NCBI GenBank assembly: GCA_913019975.1
Contig: CAJWBH010000020.1
Coordinates: 1-64,000, forward strand
DNA: 64,000 nt
Reading direction: 5' to 3'
From: Thalassolituus maritimus
Lineage (GTDB): Bacteria; Pseudomonadota; Gammaproteobacteria; Pseudomonadales; Oceanobacteraceae
Positions 43,647 through 52,739 of this stretch are shown in pieces. Each line of letters starts with the position of its first letter. Within the stretch, counting starts at the first letter, position 1. The translations under genes and the position numbers were made by a program. Below the pieces are notes generated by a model. It was not told the origin of the DNA, did not search any database, and worked only from the letters and a program-made list of their open reading frames with translations.

Positions 43647-45107
43647 ATGTACCTTGAGTACTTCGGCTTAGACAAACTGCCATTTACCATCTCTCCGGAT
43701 CCGGATTTTCTGTACCCTTCACCTGGGCATCAGGAAGCGTTGGCACATCTGAGCTATGCCCTGACGGATCAGGGCGGGCTTATCTGCCTTACTGGCGAAG
43801 TGGGTACGGGTAAAACGACACTGTGCCGGGCGCTTATGGCGTCTATCCCAGAAGGTGATCATGTTGCATATATATTCAATCCGCAGCTCTCGCCTATAGA
43901 GTTAATGCAAAGCATCTGCGATGACCTTGGCATCGCCTATGAAAGAAGCGCAACGCTCAAGGAAGTTTACGCATCGATCAATGAAGCACTGGTGAGCTTC
44001 TACGGGAAACATCAGCGTATTATTTGCGTGATCGACGAAGCCCAGTCCATGCCTGTCGCGCTATTGGAGCAGGTTCGCCTGCTGACTAATCTGGAAACAG
44101 ACCGGGAAAAGCTACTGACACTCGTTCTGGTAGGGCAGCCAGAGCTTCGCGATCTGCTTAAGCGTCATGATCTACGCCAGCTGAATCAGCGCATTACTGC
44201 TCGTTATCACCTCGATTTGCTGAGTCTGACCGAAACCTCCGAATACGTTGAGCACCGCCTGGTCTGCGCTGGCGGGAATCAGATGTTATTTGATCCTGCC
44301 GCGATCGAGACTATCTGGCGGGCCAGTGAGGGAACTCCACGCCTGATTAACAGTATTTGCGATAGAGCGCTATTGGGTGCTTATGCCACGGGCAGTCACC
44401 TGGTCAGTTCGGATATCGCAAGTCAGGCGATTATTGAAGTGCTTGGGGCAGATTATGATGCAGTTCCTCAAGTTCATGTAGGAAAAGGGGCGGCTGGCAT
44501 TGCAGAGACCTCAGGCAAATACATATTAAAAAGTGCACTCGCTTTCTGCGCGGCTGCTGTGTTTGTCTTTGCGGGTGTGATTGCGTACCAGAATATTCCT
44601 GCACTTAAGACGGTCTCATTAGACCGCAGTGATCCGTATGCCGTACTTGAGGCCTCCCGCACTGAGGGCGCCGCGAATTGTGACTCTTCAGGTTGGCGGT
44701 GTATTCCGGTCGACTGGGATATCTCTGAATTGCGCGAGCTGAATCAGATCACGGTCGTCAGAGTGGGGAGCGGGGGTGCAGAAGCAGAATGGTATGACCT
44801 TGAAGAATACGAGCGTGGGTATGCTGGTGAGGCTGTGATTTTATGGCAGGCGCCTGCCGACTACACCAGTGCTGTAAAGCCAGGGGAAACAGCTCCAGTG
44901 ATTCGTTGGGTGCGCTCGCGTCTCGGCGCTGGCTGGGATAAGGAGTGGACCAGTATCGGGCCGGGTGGTGTTCAGGTTGAGGTCAACCCGGAATTTTACG
45001 ACCCATTGCTAGAACGAGCAGTTGCTGAATTTCAGATCGCTGAAGGTTTAAAAGCAGATCGGATTATTGGGCCGAAAACCCTGATGTATCTGCAGGCGAG
45101 GCAATAG
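43647..45107 (+). CDS. gspA: General secretion pathway protein A (ExeA-type ATPase)
   Basis: 486 residues from MYLEYFGLDKLPF, preceded by AGGA. AAA ATPase domain with Walker A GEVGTGKTTL and Walker B IICVIDEAQSM, then a membrane span (about 290-310, ALAFCAAAVFVFAGVIAY) and a periplasmic part ending in a peptidoglycan-binding domain (ADRIIGPKTLMYLQ). GspA works with GspB to let the type II secretin be placed through the cell wall. gspB follows directly. The rest of a gsp operon is not in the window. Confidence 0.9.
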   Translation: MYLEYFGLDKLPFTISPDPDFLYPSPGHQEALAHLSYALTDQGGLICLTGEVGTGKTTLCRALMASIPEGDHVAYIFNPQLSPIELMQSICDDLGIAYERSATLKEVYASINEALVSFYGKHQRIICVIDEAQSMPVALLEQVRLLTNLETDREKLLTLVLVGQPELRDLLKRHDLRQLNQRITARYHLDLLSLTETSEYVEHRLVCAGGNQMLFDPAAIETIWRASEGTPRLINSICDRALLGAYATGSHLVSSDIASQAIIEVLGADYDAVPQVHVGKGAAGIAETSGKYILKSALAFCAAAVFVFAGVIAYQNIPALKTVSLDRSDPYAVLEASRTEGAANCDSSGWRCIPVDWDISELRELNQITVVRVGSGGAEAEWYDLEEYERGYAGEAVILWQAPADYTSAVKPGETAPVIRWVRSRLGAGWDKEWTSIGPGGVQVEVNPEFYDPLLERAVAEFQIAEGLKADRIIGPKTLMYLQARQ

Positions 45108-45108
45108 C

Positions 45109-45771
45109 ATGTCATACATCCTCGATGCATTGAAGAAATCCGAACAAGAGCGGGATGAGCGCAACCCGGCCCAAATGCCGCCTAAAAAGGGCCTGATCTC
45201 AGAATCTGCTGAGACTGGAAAAGTGGCTTCAGAGCACGAGCAGCAACGTAATACGGACAGTAATACTTCTGCTCGCATGGGAATTTCTGCCGCTCTGGCC
45301 GTTGTGCTTATCTTAGGTGCTATCGCTACAGCCTTTTATTTTTCGCCCGCTGACAAGCAGGGCGCTACACCATCGGCTGCCGAAGAGACTTCGCTTTCTG
45401 AAACGGACTCAGAACCTGCAGCGGTTATGACGACGGCAGAGCTTTCTGCAACTCAAATCGTGGTAGCAGAAAGTGCAATTGAGGATATTGAGGCGGAACA
45501 AAGCGACGTTGAGCCAAAAGCGCCTCTTAAAGAAGCGCGAGCACCGTTCGAAGCATTGGAGCGAATTCCGGATCTGAATATTACGGGGCATACGTTCAGT
45601 TCCGTGCCAGCTAAGCGAACAGTGACCATGAACGACCGTCTCTGGCGAGAAGGTGAGCAATTGGTGGACGGTGTAGTTCTGCAGGAGATTACGCGCGACG
45701 GCATTCTGCTCGACGTTTCCGGGTGGCCTGTAGTGATTGGTCGTACGCGCGGATGGAAGGCTATTCGCTGA
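45109..45771 (+). CDS. gspB: General secretion pathway protein B
   Basis: 220 residues. The hallmark N-terminus MSYILDALKKSEQERD is followed by a membrane span (about 59-79, MGISAALAVVLILGAIATAF), an acidic linker and the C-terminal periplasmic GspB domain (LNITGHTFSSVPAKRTVTMN to SGWPVVIGRTRGW). It starts one base after the gspA stop and overlaps the dinG start by one base. Partner of GspA in secretin insertion. Confidence 0.9.
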   Translation: MSYILDALKKSEQERDERNPAQMPPKKGLISESAETGKVASEHEQQRNTDSNTSARMGISAALAVVLILGAIATAFYFSPADKQGATPSAAEETSLSETDSEPAAVMTTAELSATQIVVAESAIEDIEAEQSDVEPKAPLKEARAPFEALERIPDLNITGHTFSSVPAKRTVTMNDRLWREGEQLVDGVVLQEITRDGILLDVSGWPVVIGRTRGWKAIR

Positions 45772-47861
45772 TGCTGCAAAAAGAAACTAAAGAGCGCATT
45801 CAGTCGCTCTACCGCGAAGCGATCAAAGCACTGGAATTACGTCCACGCTATGGCCAGCGCGTCATGATTGCAGAAATCGCGAAAGCCCTGGGCTCGATTC
45901 ATGAAGGCGAAAAAGACGAGCGTGACAACGACGCCGGAATTGCAGTCGTAGAGGCGGGGACCGGCACTGGTAAGACTCTGGCTTACCTTATCGCTTCTCT
46001 GCCAGTAGCTATAGAACGAGAACGTAAACTACTGGTCTCGACGGCAACCGTTGCCCTTCAGGAGCAGATCCTTGATAAGGATTTGCCTGCACTGAAAAAA
46101 CACCTCTCTCTACCGTTTAATTTTGCATTGGCAAAAGGGCGAGGTCGTTACCTGTGCCTGGCGAAGCTGGATAAAGCCTTGCAGCAACTCTCCGGCATTC
46201 TGTCTACGGTCGATCTGTTCGAACAGACACCCGAAGAGCAGGACCGCGAGCTCTACGAAAAGATGCTGATGAAATACGGCAGCGGTGATTGGGATGGAGA
46301 TCGGGATCGCTGGGATGATGAAATTGAGCATAAACAATGGTCCCACCTGACGGCGACTCACCGGGAATGCTCGAACCGTCGTTGCCCGCATTTTCAGAAC
46401 TGCGCTTTTTACAAGGCGCGAAGCGCCATGGAAGACGCAGATGTCATCGTCGCTAACCACGACTTGGTGCTTGCGGATCTTTCGCTTGGTGGTGGTGCTA
46501 TTTTGCCGGCGCCTGAGAAAACCATTTATGTGTTTGATGAAGGGCATCACCTCGCCGATAAAGCACTGAACCACTTCCGGCTGGAATTTGGCGTGCGCTC
46601 AACACGCCAATGGCTGAAACAGCTGGAAAAAGTCATCGAACAATTTATTGCTGATGCCGGAATGCCCGTAGGGTTAATGCATTCGCTGCAAGAGATGCCG
46701 GCGAATCTTCAGGCGTTGTCCCAGAGCGCGAGCCTTGTCTGGCCACTCGTGATGGACTTGATGCAGGACAGAGATCGTCAGCGGTTTGAATTTGGTGTGT
46801 TACCCGAATCGCTACGCGAGCTTTTACAGACAATGAAGGCCCCCTTGCAGCCCGTAGTTCATTGCCTCGACAAAATGTCGGATATGCTGCAGAAGTCTCT
46901 CGATCCGAATGAGACTGGAGACTTTCAGCGTGAGGTTGCCGAGGCCTGGCAGGCGCCAGTCGGTATTATGCTAGCTCGCGCAGAAGAGCTGTCAGAGGCG
47001 CTGTCGTGGATAGCGGCGGAAGAGGCAGAAGGCGAATTGCCTGTGGCCCGGTGGCTTAGTAAGCGTCCGTACGGTGATGATTGGGATATTTCACTGTCGG
47101 CGTCGCCAATTTCAGTGGCAGCGCAGTTGCGCAGGAACCTATGGAACCGCTGTTACGGTGCCGTTGTCACCTCGGCAACGCTCACAGCGTTGAACAGTTT
47201 CAACTCGCTGAAATGGGAAGCCGGCCTGCCAGACTGGGCGGTCTACGAGCGGGTCGCGAGTCCGTTTAATTATCCAGAACTCGGCCAGCTCGAAGTTGTC
47301 CAGCTGGCTTCAGACCCGAAGAGCGAAGCGTTTGAAAGTGACGTTCAGAATTGGTTGAAAGAGGCCGTGAACCCAGATGAGGCCACTCTTGTGCTCTTTA
47401 GTTCGCGTGCACAGCTAGAAGCGACGAGAGACTATTTTATTCGCGACTGGTACGAACACCTCCTGTGTCAGGGTTACCTGCCCAAAAGTGAAATCGTACG
47501 TCGTCACAAGGAACGCATTGATAACGGGAAAGGAAATGTGATCTTCGGACTGGCATCCTTTGCCGAGGGGATCGACTTACCCGGTGAGTACGTAACTCAT
47601 GTTGTGATCGTTAAGATTCCGTTTGCGGTACCAGATGATCCTATCCAGTCTGCCATATCGGAGTGGATGGAGAGCCGGGGGCGCAATCCTTTTATGGAGT
47701 TAACGCTACCAGCGGCGTCTATACGGCTTATCCAGGCATGCGGCCGACTGATCCGTAAGGAATCCGATCACGGCAAAGTCAGTATTCTCGATAAGAGATT
47801 GGTGTCTTCCCGATACGGGCAGTTATTACTTGATTCTCTGCCTCCGTTCCGGCGAGTGTGA
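45771..47861 (+). CDS. dinG: DinG-family ATP-dependent DNA helicase
   Basis: 696-residue XPD-like superfamily 2 helicase that unwinds 5'-3', including R-loops and forks. Walker A VVEAGTGTGKT, DEAH-type box FDEGHHLAD, and late motif CGRLIRKESDHG. The [4Fe-4S] cysteines are in GRYLCLAK and in ECSNRRCPHFQNC. Translation is coupled to gspB by a TGATG overlap, an unusual partner for a repair helicase, probably accidental. Longer frame to 45723 lies inside gspB and is rejected. Confidence 0.93.
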   Translation: MLQKETKERIQSLYREAIKALELRPRYGQRVMIAEIAKALGSIHEGEKDERDNDAGIAVVEAGTGTGKTLAYLIASLPVAIERERKLLVSTATVALQEQILDKDLPALKKHLSLPFNFALAKGRGRYLCLAKLDKALQQLSGILSTVDLFEQTPEEQDRELYEKMLMKYGSGDWDGDRDRWDDEIEHKQWSHLTATHRECSNRRCPHFQNCAFYKARSAMEDADVIVANHDLVLADLSLGGGAILPAPEKTIYVFDEGHHLADKALNHFRLEFGVRSTRQWLKQLEKVIEQFIADAGMPVGLMHSLQEMPANLQALSQSASLVWPLVMDLMQDRDRQRFEFGVLPESLRELLQTMKAPLQPVVHCLDKMSDMLQKSLDPNETGDFQREVAEAWQAPVGIMLARAEELSEALSWIAAEEAEGELPVARWLSKRPYGDDWDISLSASPISVAAQLRRNLWNRCYGAVVTSATLTALNSFNSLKWEAGLPDWAVYERVASPFNYPELGQLEVVQLASDPKSEAFESDVQNWLKEAVNPDEATLVLFSSRAQLEATRDYFIRDWYEHLLCQGYLPKSEIVRRHKERIDNGKGNVIFGLASFAEGIDLPGEYVTHVVIVKIPFAVPDDPIQSAISEWMESRGRNPFMELTLPAASIRLIQACGRLIRKESDHGKVSILDKRLVSSRYGQLLLDSLPPFRRV

Positions 47862-47898
47862 CTCACGCTTCAGTTCCTGCAGTTCGGATTTCAGGCAA

Positions 47899-47920
47899 TA
47901 AAAAACCCGCCGAAGCGGGC
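47899..47920 (-). terminator. Terminator of the hydrolase-PilZ gene
   Basis: On the minus strand AGCCCGC pairs with GCGGGTT around TTCG, followed by TTTTATTG. It separates this gene from the convergent dinG. Confidence 0.88.
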
Positions 47921-47953
47921 TGTGTATCTGGCAGTCCTGCCGTGCACTCAGTC

Positions 47954-49225
47954 TCAGGCCAGCTGGCCTGCTACTTCCTCAACTGTTGGTTGATCTTCAC
48001 GGACCATAAGCAGGTGGTCCTGGAGGTAGTTCAAAAGGGCTTCTGCACCTTTCATTTCGCGCTGCATCAGCAGGCAACGCAATGATTTTTTGTCTTTATC
48101 CAGAACACGAACATGGTAAGTGTGACCCGTTTCTGGAATTTCCAGCCAGAGCTGATCAGACGACTCGTTCAGCGTCATATCCATGTTGATCTGCTCAATT
48201 TCGCAACCGCTGAAGTTAATGTTGCTGATGCGTACGGTGTGTTCTTTGCCAGTGGCCTTGTCGTGAAGGCTATACGGCTGCTCCATTGGGCGCAGGCGAG
48301 CTTGCAGGCGCTGGTTGGCGAAGTCGTACGCTTGTGGGTCATACAGGTCGACGCCCTGGATACCTTCGAGTGACTGGCCGCTCATGAAGCGACATACGAC
48401 TTCCATTGAAGCAGATTTCTGTTCGAACTGTGCCAGGTGATCGGCATTGCGGATAACGGCAAACTTACCGTTAACGCACTGACGTGCTACCGCAGCGTTT
48501 TCCTGCGGCAGGGTGAAATTATCGAACTCGCCAGTCGCAATCAGGGTTTCGCAGGTCGGGAACGACTTAAAGCCCTGGAAACGCAGCAGTCGGCGTGTGT
48601 TCTGAGCGTAACGCTGACGCTCATTATCATTCAGACGAGCAATCTGACGGAACAGAAGGCGACGATAGGTTGCGCCGATCTGAGTGTCTTCCATACGGTT
48701 GTGATTGATCAGGTTGCAGACGGCTGTGGTTGCAAAGGCATCCATGTCGCCGTTGTCGAGTAGCTTGAGAGAATCTTCGAGCAGTGTGATCAGGCTTTCG
48801 CGACGGAAGCAGGTGATACCGGAAATAAGAAGACGGTCGATCATCTGCGGGTAAGCAGATGCGAAAAGAGTCGCCATTGCAGAGCCATAGCTCACACCCA
48901 TCAGTTGAACCTTGCTTACACCCTGTGACGTCAGGAAACCCGCGATCAGGTCTGCGAAGTCTTCCATATCGAGTTCAGGCGCAAGCTGGTCGTTGCCACC
49001 CTGAGAAGGGAAGTCTGCAAGGATAACAGGGCAGTGCTCAAGCATTTGCTCAACTTCGTTACGGAACGAAGAAAAGCTCTGGAAAGCACCACCAAGAAAC
49101 ATGACTGGCGCCTTATCCATGTTGCCCTCACTTTCGTAGGCAACAAACTCAACCTTATAGTCACCAATCATCTGGATGTTTGGTGCTTGCTTTAACGCTG
49201 CTGGGGAGTAGTTGGCAAACTGCAT
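47954..49225 (-). CDS. Alpha/beta hydrolase fused to a PilZ-like domain
   Basis: 423 residues. The first 290 form an alpha/beta hydrolase with S112 in LMGVSYGSA, D235 in TGEFDNF and H263 in NADHLAQF as likely triad. From about 300 a second domain reads RLQARLRP, then RISNINFSGCEI: an arginine cluster followed by an N-x-S-x-x-like turn, resembling PilZ c-di-GMP receptors, though the final G of the classic (D/N)xSxxG is replaced. No signal peptide, so cytoplasmic. The divergent upstream region (49226-49414, 189 bases, AT-rich) holds the promoter area. Single gene with its own terminator. Substrate unknown; c-di-GMP control is inferred. Confidence 0.75.
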   Translation of the reverse strand: MQFANYSPAALKQAPNIQMIGDYKVEFVAYESEGNMDKAPVMFLGGAFQSFSSFRNEVEQMLEHCPVILADFPSQGGNDQLAPELDMEDFADLIAGFLTSQGVSKVQLMGVSYGSAMATLFASAYPQMIDRLLISGITCFRRESLITLLEDSLKLLDNGDMDAFATTAVCNLINHNRMEDTQIGATYRRLLFRQIARLNDNERQRYAQNTRRLLRFQGFKSFPTCETLIATGEFDNFTLPQENAAVARQCVNGKFAVIRNADHLAQFEQKSASMEVVCRFMSGQSLEGIQGVDLYDPQAYDFANQRLQARLRPMEQPYSLHDKATGKEHTVRISNINFSGCEIEQINMDMTLNESSDQLWLEIPETGHTYHVRVLDKDKKSLRCLLMQREMKGAEALLNYLQDHLLMVREDQPTVEEVAGQLA

Positions 49226-49414
49226 GATGGTGTCGACTCTTTATTCTTATAGTGTGATCACTCTATCGCACTTATAGACAGAATGCCACACTTGTATGTT
49301 TTCTTTACGTTACATTGAAGTCTTTATAACTTATTGATTTATATGGTTATTTTAAAAAATGTAACGCGAGTCGAGTGGGTCGGTGAAAAAAAATTGTTGC
49401 TCTCGTCACATTTC

Positions 49415-50044
49415 TTAACGTGGCGAATTAAATTGAAACCGGATCTCGTCAGGCGTCACGTCAATATCAAAATCTCCGTTAGGAGTAGAGTGCGATTCTG
49501 GCGCCAGGTTCCCGGCGTTCGGAATAACGATTTCGAATGAATACGGGTTGATAGCAAGCTCGGATGGTGGGACCGCACCGTCTGGGTACACCGCGTTTGA
49601 AAGACTCAGGTTTTCGTAATCGATCGGAGTGCCTTCGTCGAGCCCCAGTGCATCGCGAAGTCTCGTCTCATTAACGAACTTGTCGTGATCATAAATAGGC
49701 GTATCAGGAATCGTCTGAGAAATACGCGCGAACTCATATTCTGACTGAGCCGTCATGTCATAAGGTATCGCCTCATACTGCTCACGCATATCAATCGTGG
49801 ACTGCGACGTGGATTCGCCCTCAGAAAAGTCGTCTTCAAGTGGCGATACACGAATAATGCTGCGACGCTCATTCTGTTGAGTAGGCGCCTTCTTGCGCAC
49901 AATCACGGTGGTATCGCGGATGTAGGACTCGGTCATCTCTTCAGCCGGAATTTCGGTGATTTCGGCGAATGTGAGAGGAGATGCAGCGATAGAGAGGCTC
50001 AGCACGGCGCCGGCGAGGACTGAGAAGTTATTGATATCTTTCAT
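49415..50044 (-). CDS. Secreted protein of unknown function
   Basis: 209 residues. Sec signal peptide (VLAGAVLSLSIAASPLTFA) with cleavage near residue 27, then an acidic, proline-rich chain without membrane spans or cysteines, probably periplasmic. The middle carries RRSIIRVSPLEDDF and the end DIDVTPDEIRFQFNSPR. No family recognised. It stands alone, divergent from the lol operon; 199 bases lie between the two starts. Confidence 0.7.
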   Translation of the reverse strand: MKDINNFSVLAGAVLSLSIAASPLTFAEITEIPAEEMTESYIRDTTVIVRKKAPTQQNERRSIIRVSPLEDDFSEGESTSQSTIDMREQYEAIPYDMTAQSEYEFARISQTIPDTPIYDHDKFVNETRLRDALGLDEGTPIDYENLSLSNAVYPDGAVPPSELAINPYSFEIVIPNAGNLAPESHSTPNGDFDIDVTPDEIRFQFNSPR

Positions 50045-50243
50045 GATGAGACTCCCATTGATGTTTTACTAATCCTAGAGGAATGCCGCAGAGTTACAAG
50101 CGTACATTAGCGTCAGCAGTGCCGCATTTCAGGCCTTTCAGTTAACAATTGAATCTGAACGGTAAGCTCTCTGTAAGCTGGAACACGGGTACAACTTAGG
50201 GCACACTTGCGCGCACGCTTTATTATCACTGGTTGTAGTCCCT

Positions 50244-51485
50244 ATGAGAGCCAATATCCCCCTCTGGATTGGCCTGCGTTATCTGGCCGCGAAACGCAGA
50301 AATCACTTTATTTCTTTTATATCAATGTCATCGATGATCGGCATGACGCTCGGTGTGGCGGTTCTGATCCTCGTTCTCTCCGTGATGAATGGCTTCGACC
50401 GTGAGTTGAGGGAACGCATCCTCGGTATGGTGCCTCATGCAGTGCTCTATAAATATGGAGGCATTGAGGACTGGGAAGTTCTGGCAACGCGTGTTGAGGG
50501 CCTGCCGGGCGTTGCCGCGGCAGCACCTCTAACCCGGCTCCAGGGGATGCTTGGTTATGGCGGTCGGGTGCAGGGGGTAATGATCACCGGCATTGAGCCC
50601 GGCGTCGAAGAGCGTGTATCTATCCTTCCTCAGCATATGACAGAAGGTGAGCTTGAGTCGCTGCAGCCGGGTGAGTTCGGCGTAGTGATCGGTGAGCTTC
50701 TCGCGAGGCACCTGAAAGTAGGCATGGGCGATAAAATCACCATGATGTTGCCCGAGGCGACGTTGTCTCCAGCGGGTGTTCTCCCGCGTATTAAGCGCGT
50801 CACTGTCACAGGGATATTTTCAGTCGGAGCTGAGCTGGACTCGAATCTTGCTGTTATCAATATTGATGATGCCCGCAAACTGGGTCGCATTGACGCAGAG
50901 GTTCAGTCTCTGCGCATACGCTTTGATGATCTGTTTGATGCACCAGCAGGTATCTGGGAAATCGTCGGGCAGCTGGATGGCCGCTACAGTGGTACCGACT
51001 GGACCCGTACACACGGCAACCTCTTCCAGGCGATTCGTATGGAGAAGACCATGATCGGACTGCTATTGCTGATGATTGTTGCGGTTGCAGCCTTCAATAT
51101 TATCTCCACACTGATCATGGTGGTGACCGACAAACAGGCGGACATCGCGATCCTGCGCACCATGGGCGCCACCCCTCGTACCATTATGGGCATCTTTATG
51201 GTGCAGGGCCTGTCGATTGGCGTAGTAGGGGTTCTGCTTGGTACAACGCTCGGGATTATTGGTGCATTGACCATCTCAGATCTGATTGCGGCTCTGGAAA
51301 GGCTATTTCAGTTCCAGATTCTGAATGCGGATGTTTACTTTATTTCGTACTTGCCGAGTCAGCTGAAGCTGTCTGATGTTCTGATCGTTGTGTCTGCATC
51401 GCTGACTATCAGCTTCCTCGCTACCCTGTACCCATCTTACCGGGCGTCGCGCGTCCAGCCTGCGGAGGCCCTGCGTTATGAGTAA
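50244..51485 (+). CDS. lolC: Lipoprotein-releasing ABC permease, LolC/LolE family
   Basis: 413-residue inner-membrane protein that extracts outer-membrane lipoproteins and hands them to LolA. Starts IPLWIGLRYLAAKRRNHFIS with the first span, followed by a large periplasmic domain (about 45-265) and three spans, including ADIAILRTMGATPRTIMGIF. It overlaps lolD by 8 bases. Only one permease gene is present here, whereas Pseudomonas has lolC and lolE around lolD; the second may lie elsewhere or the protein may act as a LolF-type homodimer. Confidence 0.92.
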   Translation: MRANIPLWIGLRYLAAKRRNHFISFISMSSMIGMTLGVAVLILVLSVMNGFDRELRERILGMVPHAVLYKYGGIEDWEVLATRVEGLPGVAAAAPLTRLQGMLGYGGRVQGVMITGIEPGVEERVSILPQHMTEGELESLQPGEFGVVIGELLARHLKVGMGDKITMMLPEATLSPAGVLPRIKRVTVTGIFSVGAELDSNLAVINIDDARKLGRIDAEVQSLRIRFDDLFDAPAGIWEIVGQLDGRYSGTDWTRTHGNLFQAIRMEKTMIGLLLLMIVAVAAFNIISTLIMVVTDKQADIAILRTMGATPRTIMGIFMVQGLSIGVVGVLLGTTLGIIGALTISDLIAALERLFQFQILNADVYFISYLPSQLKLSDVLIVVSASLTISFLATLYPSYRASRVQPAEALRYE

Positions 51486-52158
51486 TCCAATCCTTGTCGC
51501 TGAAGGCCTTAAAAAGACCTACACCAGTGGTCCACAGGCGGTTACGGTCTGGGAGGATGTCGACCTGACGGTGGATGCCGGTGATTCTGTTGCTATCGTG
51601 GGGGCGTCGGGCTCAGGCAAGACGTCACTTCTGAACGTTCTTGGTGGTCTGGATGATATGGATGCGGGGGACGTTCAGATCTGCGGGCGTAAGTTAAGTC
51701 AGCTCACCGAGCACGAAAAGACGAAACTGCGTAATCAGGATGTAGGTTTTGTATATCAGTTTCATCATCTGTTGCCTGAGTTTTCAGCGCTCGAGAATGT
51801 GATGATGCCACTACTGCTTGGTGGTGTGTCGCGCACTGAAGCTAAGCGCCGGGCAACGGATAGCCTTGAGAGACTGCGCCTTGGAAGTCGTGTTGTTCAC
51901 AAACCTTCAGAGTTGTCTGGTGGTGAACGACAGCGGACAGCCATTGCCCGGGCACTCGTGACGCGTCCGAAGCTCGTCCTGATGGACGAGCCAACAGGAA
52001 ACCTGGATCAGGGAACGGCGTCAGAGGTTGAGCAATTGATGGCAGAGCTACGTACGGATGCCGAAACCGCGTTTATCACGGTGACGCATGATCAGGCTCT
52101 GGCTCGCAGAATGAATCGGGTGTATCACCTGATAGAAGGGCGCCTTCAGTCTGACTGA
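51478..52158 (+). CDS. lolD: Lipoprotein-releasing ABC transporter ATPase
   Basis: 226 residues. Walker A GASGSGKTSLL, Q-loop YQFHHLLPEFSALEN, signature LSGGERQRTAIARAL, Walker B KLVLMDEPTGNLD, H-loop VTHDQAL. Powers LolC. The start is 8 bases inside lolC, and the 3' end overlaps the convergent DUF2062 gene by 13 bases. Confidence 0.95.
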   Translation: MSNPILVAEGLKKTYTSGPQAVTVWEDVDLTVDAGDSVAIVGASGSGKTSLLNVLGGLDDMDAGDVQICGRKLSQLTEHEKTKLRNQDVGFVYQFHHLLPEFSALENVMMPLLLGGVSRTEAKRRATDSLERLRLGSRVVHKPSELSGGERQRTAIARALVTRPKLVLMDEPTGNLDQGTASEVEQLMAELRTDAETAFITVTHDQALARRMNRVYHLIEGRLQSD

Positions 52159-52682
52159 AGCGCTCTTTGCTGCCGCAGGCGCTTGCGTTTTGCCCATGCC
52201 TTGCTGACATGGCGTCTCCATACCAGATGGATCGCAAAGTAGGCGATAACGCTCAGAAAAATGCCTGCGACCAGTGAGCCGACAAAGAGCGGCGCCCAGA
52301 AATCGGCCAGATTATTCAGAACCCAGTCGATTGATAATTCGATGTTAAAGTCCAGCGGATCTGCGTTCAGAATCTGAGCGCCAAGCAAGTAAGTTGCGTA
52401 AAAGATCGGTGGAATAGTGACTGGATTGCTGATCCAGACAAGGCCGATAGAGATCGGCACATTCGCATTGATGTAGAAAGCGAGAAATGCCGCGATCCCC
52501 ATCTGAAAGGGCAGTGGTAGAAACGCAGTAAATACACCGATCAGGAAAGCGCGGGCCACAGCTCGGCGGTTAACGTGCCAGAGGTTGGGCTTGCTGAAAA
52601 GTGGTGACAGGAAACGCAGGGAGCGTTTTCGCTGGACCTGTTCCGGCGACGGGAAAAATCGTTTTAAAAGCTTTTTGGGCAT
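52146..52682 (-). CDS. DUF2062 family membrane protein
   Basis: 178 residues with two or three membrane spans. Family markers are the N-terminal FFPSPEQVQRKRSLRFLSP, FLIGVFTAFLPLPFQMGIA and ISNPVTIPPIFYATYLLGA, plus a basic C-terminus. The role of DUF2062 is unknown. It is antisense-oriented within the lol-comEC region, overlapping the end of lolD by 13 bases and diverging from comEC with 57 bases between starts. The same DUF2062-comEC neighbourhood exists in Pseudomonas as I recall. Confidence 0.88.
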   Translation of the reverse strand: MPKKLLKRFFPSPEQVQRKRSLRFLSPLFSKPNLWHVNRRAVARAFLIGVFTAFLPLPFQMGIAAFLAFYINANVPISIGLVWISNPVTIPPIFYATYLLGAQILNADPLDFNIELSIDWVLNNLADFWAPLFVGSLVAGIFLSVIAYFAIHLVWRRHVSKAWAKRKRLRQQRALQSD

Positions 52683-52739
52683 GCTGGTCGCCGTTCATTG
52701 ATCGCGGCTGAATTATGCACATTACGCCATGGAGTGGCA

